A stretch of DNA of 64,000 nt from Anthonomus grandis grandis (lineage: Eukaryota; Arthropoda; Insecta; Coleoptera; Curculionidae). The notes beneath the pieces were generated by a model. It had not been told where the DNA came from and ran no database searches. It saw only the letters and a list, made by a program, of their open reading frames with translations. The stretch is from contig NC_065546.1 in the NCBI RefSeq assembly GCF_022605725.1, positions 32,980,227-33,044,226 on the forward strand, given 5' to 3'. Below are positions 59,400 through 64,000 of the stretch, piece after piece (the first letter of the stretch is position 1; each line of letters begins with the position of its first letter). The position numbers and the translations under genes were made by a program.

Positions 59400-60914
59400 A
59401 TGCCCTTGCCGTATACCGCCCAAGAATATGCAAACATGCATCTCATTTATGGTGAATGCAGAGGAAATGCTCTAGCAGCATCTAATCTTTATCAAGAAAG
59501 ATATCTGAATTTGGCCCGATATCCTGACTATCGTGTATTTTTTAATGTTCACCGCTCATATTCCGAAGGCAGAATGCCTCATGCTCCTGTTCGAGAGGGA
59601 TTGTTATGTTGATCAAGTTTTAGAAGAAATTGAAAATGATTCGACTACCTCGGCACGAGCAATCGAAAGAAGAACAGGGATACCGAAATCGGTAGTAAAC
59701 GACATCACTAGGCGATTTCAATATCACCCTTATCATGTTCAACGAGTGCAAAGCCTACTGCCTCGAGACTACGAACCACGCCTACAATTTTGCCGCAGAA
59801 TGTTGCAAAAAAATCAAGAGGATCCGAATTTTTTAAATAATATACTGTGGTTGGATGAGAGTACATTCAAAAAGGATGGCTTTATGAACATGCACAATTT
59901 GCACACTTATGCGTTGAAAAATCCCCACTCTATTCGAGAAGAAAGGTCACAGTACCGATTTAAAGTAAACTTGTGGACCGGTATCTTGAACGGACGTGTA
60001 ATTGGCCCATTCGAATTACCAGAAAATTTGAACTGGCAGGCTTATTTAGATTTTTGTCGAAACAATCTACCAATTCTTTTAGAAGATGTTCCTTTGGCCA
60101 CTCGCCGAATAATGTGGTTCCAAAATGATGGTTGCCCGGCACATTATGCCCATGAAGTTCGTCGGTATTTAAACCAAACATACCCCAACAGATGGATCGG
60201 CCGACTTGGTCCAATTTTATGGCCTCCCAGGTCTCTAGATCTAAACCCCCTCGATTTTTTTTACTGGGGTTGCATAAAAGAAATGGTTTATGCAAGACCA
60301 ATAAATAATTTGTTTTTGAAGGTGGTAGACAATGGTTCAGTGAAAACATCTTGTCGGACTTGCATTGTCTTATTTATTTTTTTTTATTTATACTAGCACG
60401 TTCAAGAATACGTTCTGATCTTCTACCTGGTATAGCGGTTTTGAGACGTAGACCAGTAGGAATGACATTGGCGTCTCTTGTCTCTCGCAGGAAGCTGATG
60501 TGTTCCTCCTCCTTGGTCATCTTTATCTTGGTTTTCTCAAAGCCTCTAAATAGGTTGCTGGTTCCGGGTCCGTACCGGTTATCCAATCTGTTTTTGAAGG
60601 TGGTAGACAATGGTACAGTGAAAACATCTTGTCGGACTTGCATTGTCTTATTTATTTTTTTTTTTTTATAAGAAGATTTTTTTTATAAGAAGATTTTTTT
60701 TATAAGATTTTTTTTTTATAAATAAATAAGACAATGCAAGTCCGACAAGATGTTTTCACCAATAAATAATATTGCTGAATTACGGCAGCGAATAAATGAT
60801 GCAGCCCAAGACCTTAACGCTGCCAGGAATGCAAGATGGATCAATAGGTCATTTATTAAAAGATGCCACGCCTGCATTCGCGTTGGTGGTAGACAGTTCG
60901 AACATATTATTTGA
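59400..60914 (+). pseudogene. DD41D transposase, nearly complete, one frameshift and one insertion
   Basis: Starts MPLPYTAQEYANMHLIYGEC (N-terminal HTH). A frameshift near 59605 leads to QVLEEIENDSTTSARAIERR and PKSVVNDITRRF (second HTH). The catalytic domain keeps all three Asp: LWLDESTFKKDG, FQNDGCPAHYAHE and SLDLNPLDFFYWG (41 residues between the second and third). After YARP the gene is interrupted by a 448-bp insertion (60310-60757) and resumes NNIAELRQRINDAAQ to a stop at 60914. The best preserved DD41D gene here. The TSD shows that the insertion came after the transposon. Confidence 0.88.
60310..60757 (-). mobile_element. Penelope-like retroelement fragment (tandem plus inverted ends), 13-bp TSD
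   Basis: Flanked by ACCAATAAATAAT at 60297-60309 and 60758-60770. Inside, a 70-bp unit (TTTTTGAAGGTGGTAGACAA …) occurs directly repeated at 60311-60384 and 60589-60661, and a 40-bp part of it inverted at 60718-60757, next to AAGATTTTTTTTAT repeats. Between the direct copies, a minus-strand frame (60643-60374) reads FRGFEKTKIKMTKEEEHISF and VIPTGLRLKTAIPGRRSERI, which resembles my recollection of the N-terminal part of Penelope-like proteins. Direct and inverted terminal copies are typical of that class. The assignment is tentative. Confidence 0.4.
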
Positions 60915-61478
60915 TTTTTAAATTTTTTTTTAAGTTAAATAAAAATATTTCTTGAACATAACATAATTATAAATTTGTTTTATTTTTTTCATAAGGTAGA
61001 TTAGGTTTATCTTTCACTCTATCACAATAACAGTAAAGCTTTTTTTTAAAACATATTGGGTAATTTTAAAATTAAATTAAATGAGCAAACTTTTTAAGGT
61101 ATTAGCCGGGTTGCCGTACAATTTTTCGGTCCAGTATGAGCGGTCAAATTCAAAGTTTAAAAAATAATAATAAGTAATACTTTATTTTAGAATAGATTTC
61201 TTATTAAATTTTTTGGCCGTTTAGTTTAATGTTTGTCTTTGATCAGTAAAGTGGCTATTCAGTGTTGCATAGCTAAAAAGAGATTCTATAAAATATCTAT
61301 TTTTAAGGCGTGACAATCGAAAATCTGATCCAAGAGTAGGATTTTGGTGACTTCTACTAAAGTGCCAATATCTCGAAAACCATCGATTTTTTACTAAGGT
61401 CATTTTATGTTTTTCTGCGTGCTTATGAGTTGCTCCATCAGCCCCTTCAGTATTATCGTTGACTTTCCGGACACCCTG

Positions 61479-62398
61479 TATACTCTTAGGAAAATGTATG
61501 TTTCGTTTTTTCTACTCTATTTGTTAGTTTCATGCCCAATATATGTAACTGTATAATTAATAATTAGTTTAGGTACTCTAGCTTTGTTTTTGACAAATCT
61601 TAAAAAACAGTAAAGTATATTTTGATTTGATATTGAAATATGTTAGGGGAAGGCCAATTTGACATGAGTGTTCAAAGATATCAACTTTAACCTAGCGTGC
61701 CATAACTATGGTAGTACAGTAGGTCTAATCTATTTTTATAAATAACTCTTAATGAGTATTATATTTAGTATTAAAACTTAAAAATTTCAAGAGAGAACCG
61801 TCCTCAATATGTAAGAATATTCTTCTGTATATACCGGGTAAAAAGTAAAAAACCTTGTTACTTTATTATAACATATTTATAATTATTTAGAAATAAATTC
61901 ATAAACATTAGTACACTAATCGGAAAACAATAATCTTTTGGCACTAAAACATTCAGCATACTTAACGAATACGAATACAAAACTTATTAAAAAAAACTCT
62001 CTCGTTAGTCATACGCTTATACCCTAAAGTATTTACACTTACAATCACACAAAATCACATACAAGGTGTCCCAAATTTAATATTATTATTATTACTATTA
62101 TTCGAAACACCTGGTACGTAAGCCCTGGTACTCTCGTTTCAATAAAAAAATAATAAATTTAATAAATTATATACAGGGAGGGTTTTAAATAAATTATGGC
62201 CAGTATAGATTTTTTAAAACTTTCACACTAAAACTTGTCTAAATACTTAAGTTTCTACGATAATAATAAAATAAATAAGGCACATTGACAACAGCGTGAC
62301 GCGTTCTTGAGCTTCAATAATTTTGGATCGCCCTGAGGATTGCCGCTACAGGGATTCGAAACCCGATATGTCCGAGCCCTAAAAGCGATTAAAATAAA
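61479..62398. other. Intergenic region between the DD41D element and the minus-strand gene
   Basis: Solitary mariner-like termini near 61834 (TACCGGGTAAAAAG), 62061 (inexact) and 62173 (TACAGGGAGGG) have no partners. A CTGAGGA … CGAAA motif is at 62333-62361 (+). 62280-62398 is probably 3' UTR of the minus-strand gene. Confidence 0.4.
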
Positions 62399-62515
62399 TT
62401 ACATTTCAGGAATACTTTGGCAATATTTAATTCTTACTCTGTCCGGTTTATATAAGTGCGTATGGGGTAGCAAGAAAGTAGATCCCAAATCGCGTTCAGC
62501 CATTGTATTTGCCTC
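62399..62515 (-). CDS. Last coding exon of an unidentified minus-strand gene
   Basis: From the acceptor TATTTTAG (62516-62523) the exon reads EANTMAERDLGSTFLLPHTH and YKPDRVRIKYCQSIPEM, then TAA at 62401-62399. It is exactly 39 codons, phase 0. The preceding intron is 55 bp, typical of host genes here, and codon use is balanced. I do not recognise the protein. It converges on tuberin, with the DD41D element between. Confidence 0.55.
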   Translation of the reverse strand, partial: EANTMAERDLGSTFLLPHTHLYKPDRVRIKYCQSIPEM

Positions 62516-62570
62516 CTAAAATATCAAGTTTAGAATAAACACATATTACATTAAATTAAAAAATAATTAC

Positions 62571-62676
62571 ATCGTTTTGGTTCTGCAATGACTTTGAATC
62601 GTATTCACTTCTGGTGAATGATTTCATCGGCGGAGGTATTGTCGTTTCGTCATAGGATCTGGCTTCGGAAACGGCA
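62571..62676 (-). CDS. Penultimate exon of the unidentified minus-strand gene
   Basis: Acceptor CTTATTTAG, then AVSEARSYDETTIPPPMKSF and TRSEYDSKSLQNQND, donor GTAATT (62570-62565). One base plus 35 codons, in phase with the last exon. Proline/serine-rich, so it looks like a cytoplasmic tail. Upstream exons were not found before 64000. Confidence 0.5.
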
Positions 62677-62734
62677 CTAAATAAGAGAATAAGGAAGTTA
62701 GCAAAAATTTACCTTTACTATCAAAATTATTAGC

Positions 62735-63190
62735 CTAGGACCACGACACTACGATATTATTTTCCATTTTTTCACCCAAATAACAAAAAGCAGTCAAAAT
62801 GGAAACATTTTTGGTTTTGCAATGATATGATTGATATGACAAACCTATTTTCTGCAAAGTCCATTTGTGTACCAGGTAACATTTATTCTTTTTGGCTATT
62901 ACTTTTCCTACTTTAATTTTATCTTGTTGGATCTTTTTACAGTTCAAATGAGTGTTAACCTTCAAGGTTCTGTCAGTTGCTATTTTTATAAAATTTCCAG
63001 TCGAAGTCATCTTTTTTATCAAATCATTCACTTCCTAGATAGCAAAAGTGATCTCTTCCTGAATTTCGACTTTAAAAGGATTCGACAAGTTCAATTATTC
63101 CTTCAGCTCCAGGACATTTTTTGTACTCATCGTTTTCAACAGCGACTGCTAAAACAGTTTCACCAGCATTTGAAATGTCAACACCAAATT
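62735..63190 (-). pseudogene. Possible piggyBac-like transposase relic
   Basis: Minus strand: AGETVLAVAVENDEY and a stop, then a frame with RTLKVNTHLNCKKIQQDKIK and VGKVIAKKNKCYLVHKWTLQ. The order T-x-R … KKxKKGEVxAxxxxxxLVxKW resembles the part of piggyBac transposases after the third Asp. Several stops. The assignment is tentative; no TTAA-flanked ends found. Confidence 0.3.
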
Positions 63191-63199
63191 GATTAGAAT

Positions 63200-64000
63200 C
63201 ATTGTTGAGACTTCGTAATAACAATTGGAAATTTGTACATTATATATAAAGACAAACATGCTGATATAGGATTTAAACCACCCATTTAGGTCAAAGAGTA
63301 TAGAATTTAGAATGTGACCAATTTTCATTTCACAATGGTCGCATTTGAATATTTTATATGTTTTATGAACACCGAGATATGAATCGCTTTATTTTACATT
63401 TATTGTAGCCTTTTTGTTGGGACTTTGAGTAGAACAAGTGCGTTCTTAACTTCATCAATACCCATAATATGGATCAGGAACACTGAAATTGCTTTCATTG
63501 TTTACAATATTTAAATTGAAAAGAAATAATGTTTTTCGGAATTTCACGTATCGGCGCTGCTATGAAAAGGCGATTTTTGTCAGAATTCGAAGAACAGTTG
63601 AGCAAAAGATTTTCAAACTAATGGTTACAAGATACACAATCCTGGTCCATCAAAGTCAATTTTCTCATGTTCGGCGATATCATATTTTTTTATCTTAGTT
63701 GAGATCAATACATGTATAGTAAAAAGAAATTTTAAAATTGTTTTTTCTTACAAAAATTATGACTTTTAAAAGAAGCATTTTAGTCCAAGGAAATTTTGCG
63801 ATTTGTTAGTCTCAACGATATACTTTACCAAGTACCAAAAGTCCACAGTACCAAAAATTTTGAAAAAATAGTGTTAGATGTTCAATTTTGAAAATAAATG
63901 GAGTTTTTGTGAAAGATTTTTTTTTAATGAAAAATACAAAATTGTCAATACCATAGTTGCAAAGTGCCATTCATTCTGTTCATTTTGAATGTTAAACTGT
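63200..64000. other. Right end of window, nothing recognised
   Basis: AT-rich; one 69-residue + frame (63489-63698) has no known motif. Probably an intron of the minus-strand gene. Confidence 0.5.

Larger units (their letters stand above)
58631..61478 (+). mobile_element. DD41D mariner-like transposon with about 490-bp TIRs, holding a 448-bp insertion
   Basis: Termini CAGGGTGTCCGAAAAGTCAA (58631) and the complement ending at 61478, each beside TA. Arms 58631-59125 and 60985-61478 are inverted copies with few differences, e.g. TTGTACGGCAACC and GGCTAATACCTTAAAAA. About 2.4 kb without the insertion at 60310-60757. Confidence 0.9.

Noticed and set aside
62345..62372. tRNA-like T-arm (GGGTTTCGAATCCC on the minus strand)
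   Set aside because: No matching acceptor, D or anticodon arms at the right spacing.
1..64000. CRISPR arrays, operons or bacterial features
   Set aside because: The DNA is eukaryotic: introns, LINEs and TA-flanked transposons; no spaced direct repeats of CRISPR type.

Overview
The window is nuclear DNA of an insect, most likely a beetle. It is AT-rich and full of transposable elements of typical insect families: DD41D mariner-like, DD82E-like, Tc1, PIF/Harbinger, Jockey/CR1-type LINEs and BEL/Pao. It carries one large host gene whose small introns are about 50 bp. The beetle assignment is inference; the insect assignment is firm.

The backbone is the 3' two-thirds of the tuberin gene (TSC2, gigas in flies) on the + strand. 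I delimit 17 coding exons from 17137 to the TGA at 57275. Their joined length is 3414 nt, exactly 1138 codons, and all splice phases agree. The protein has the tuberin middle region, sites matching the Akt sites (RKRSSS in exon 5, RDRLHTIS in exon 13) and the AMPK-type site (RSNSSPE in exon 10), and the C-terminal RapGAP domain with the HIGND asparagine thumb. The 5' exons are not in the window. Twelve introns are 48-81 bp; the other four are 6.6-11.4 kb and consist largely of transposons.

Layout. 1-2769: decayed BEL/Pao pol. 3150-4335: LINE piece. 4600-13500: one decayed LINE (minus) split by a palindromic element, which was split by a DD41D mariner, which was split by a nearly full-length LINE (5060-9707). 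13508-16960: two LINE fragments around a DD41D element. 17137-17917: tuberin exons 1-3. Intron 3 (to 29271): a Tc1 element with IR/DR ends, a Harbinger element inside a palindromic element, a mariner-type palindrome, and LINE pieces. 29272-31365: exons 4-12. Intron 12: a decayed DD82E-like transposase, a DD41D element, and a 1.4-kb element with an open 233-aa frame that keeps the helix-turn-helix region but lacks the DDE core. 37960-38161: exon 13. Intron 13: degenerate tandem repeats and a DD41D element carrying an intact 2.06-kb DD82E transposon (450-aa transposase). 46808-47382: exons 14-15. Intron 15: a DD41D element broken by a second DD41D and by a DD82E-like relic, then three concentric palindromic shells. 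56842-57275: exons 16-17. 58631-61478: a DD41D element interrupted by a Penelope-like fragment with a 13-bp target duplication. 62399-62676: the last two exons of an unidentified minus-strand gene, next to a possible piggyBac relic.

The transposons do not form a pathway with tuberin; they are intron passengers on both strands. The most striking pattern is repeated insertion of mariner-type elements at the exact TA dyad centre of an older palindromic element (4802-11491, 47632-53585, and twice in 54061-56310). Other items of interest are the DDE-less transposase ORF and the intact DD82E element.
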